Assembly: GCA_031289995.1 (NCBI GenBank)
Contig: JAITOI010000244.1
Span: 1-6,090 of the forward strand
Source of the DNA: Prevotellaceae bacterium
GTDB lineage: Bacteria; Bacteroidota; Bacteroidia; Bacteroidales; UBA932
DNA length: 6,090 bases
Direction of reading: 5' to 3'
Part shown: positions 5,558 through 6,090 of the stretch, one piece after another
Layout of the letters: each line of letters starts with the position of its first letter
Position numbering within the stretch: the stretch's first letter is position 1
Position numbers and translations under genes: made by a program
Notes under the pieces: model-generated
Seen by the model: the letters and a program-made list of their open reading frames with translations, nothing else
Databases searched by the model: none
What the model was told of the DNA's origin: nothing

Positions 5558-6090
5558 TCTTTCGGAAAATTTATCACCCTCACCTCGTCCACCAGCAGCA
5601 CGCTGCCCACCTTGCCGGCGTAGTAGATGGTGGGAGGGTTGCCGCGCAGCGCAGCGCCCACGCTGCTTGAGGCGAACACCACAGCGAGCTTGTAGCGGTG
5701 TTTTTCGAAGTCAACTATCACGCCGTCGCGGTACTTGAAGTCGAGGTGGAACTCGTGGAAGCCGCTGCCTGCGGTGGTTGAGCCGTCGGGCAATTCGGCG
5801 CGCGCCACCACGTAGGGCGAGCTGCCGATGTCGTAGGCGGTGAGGATTACCTCGCTGCCGTTGTCGGCATCGGCGCGGTAGAACACGGCGTAGATGGCGC
5901 ACGAGTCGGGGCGGGTGATGAGCGTGGTGTGTTCGTTGTACATTCCGCTGCCCTGCGTGTAGCTGTAGTACCCGTGCAGGCTGTGCGGCTTGCGACTCGT
6001 GGAGCGCCCAAATTCAGTGGCCTTGAGCGGGTCGAGCACGCTTTTGGTGTTGAAGTTGCCCAAGAAAAAATTGCCCGACCACACCGGCAC
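5554..6090 (-). CDS. PCMD-domain protein, 5' end outside window
   Basis: The C-terminal 178 residues of a larger protein. The frame is open to the window edge, and the first visible codon is an in-frame GTG (valine) that need not be the true start. The sequence matches my recollection of the putative carbohydrate metabolism domain (PCMD, Pfam PF13201) of Bacteroidota surface or secreted proteins. Features are an early W-x-x-G-N-F-F, a LHGYYSYTQG segment, IYAVFYRAD, TAGSGFHEFHLDF, a KLAVVFASSS strand and the closing GSVLLVDEVRVI. The fold is expected to be a beta-sandwich, and such proteins often carry a lipoprotein signal and repeat domains ahead of the module; none of that is visible here. 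Its TGA overlaps the ATG of the UbiA-family gene. No enzymatic activity is established for the domain, and the substrate is unknown. Confidence 0.75.
   Translation of the reverse strand: MPVWSGNFFLGNFNTKSVLDPLKATEFGRSTSRKPHSLHGYYSYTQGSGMYNEHTTLITRPDSCAIYAVFYRADADNGSEVILTAYDIGSSPYVVARAELPDGSTTAGSGFHEFHLDFKYRDGVIVDFEKHRYKLAVVFASSSVGAALRGNPPTIYYAGKVGSVLLVDEVRVINFPKE

Noticed and set aside
6088..6090. Start of the PCMD gene at the window edge
   Set aside because: The codon is an in-frame GTG at the very end of the sequence, within the conserved domain. The true start must lie beyond the window.

Overview
The window looks like chromosomal DNA from a Bacteroidota organism, probably Bacteroidales. 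The reasons are a PCMD-type carbohydrate-module protein, promoter candidates of the Bacteroidota TTTG/TAnnTTTG kind, start codons preceded by A/T-rich sequence with no Shine-Dalgarno motif, a Bacteroides-like acetolactate synthase, and an hpt-adk gene pair. Coding DNA is GC-rich while spacers are very AT-rich. I cannot place genus or species. I see no mobile element, CRISPR array, tRNA or rRNA, and no clear new multi-gene system. The unusual signals are in the spacers and in two odd gene pairings.

Left part (1-1809, minus strand, transcribed right to left): hpt (purine salvage), adk (adenylate kinase) and an NfeD-like membrane protein gene, separated by spacers of 62-63 bases. The adk-nfeD spacer and the DNA past nfeD contain short tandem units of 7-8 bp. 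The hpt-adk spacer holds a 13-bp repeat. All three stop codons fall in or beside this repeat-like sequence.

Centre (1810-4126): a 113-base divergent spacer carries promoter candidates for both directions, placed face to face around a GCCCC/GGGGC inverted repeat. On the plus strand follow purE (IMP synthesis) and ilvB (large catalytic subunit of acetolactate synthase, branched-chain amino acid synthesis), which overlap by ATGA. No gene for the small regulatory subunit follows. hpt, adk and purE together make this a purine-centred locus, with ilvB attached.

Right part (4127-6090, minus strand): a small lipoprotein converges on ilvB with only 16 bases between. Upstream of it lies a UbiA-family prenyltransferase, probably for menaquinone synthesis (MqnP-like). 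Its start overlaps the stop of a PCMD-domain protein whose 5' end is outside the window.
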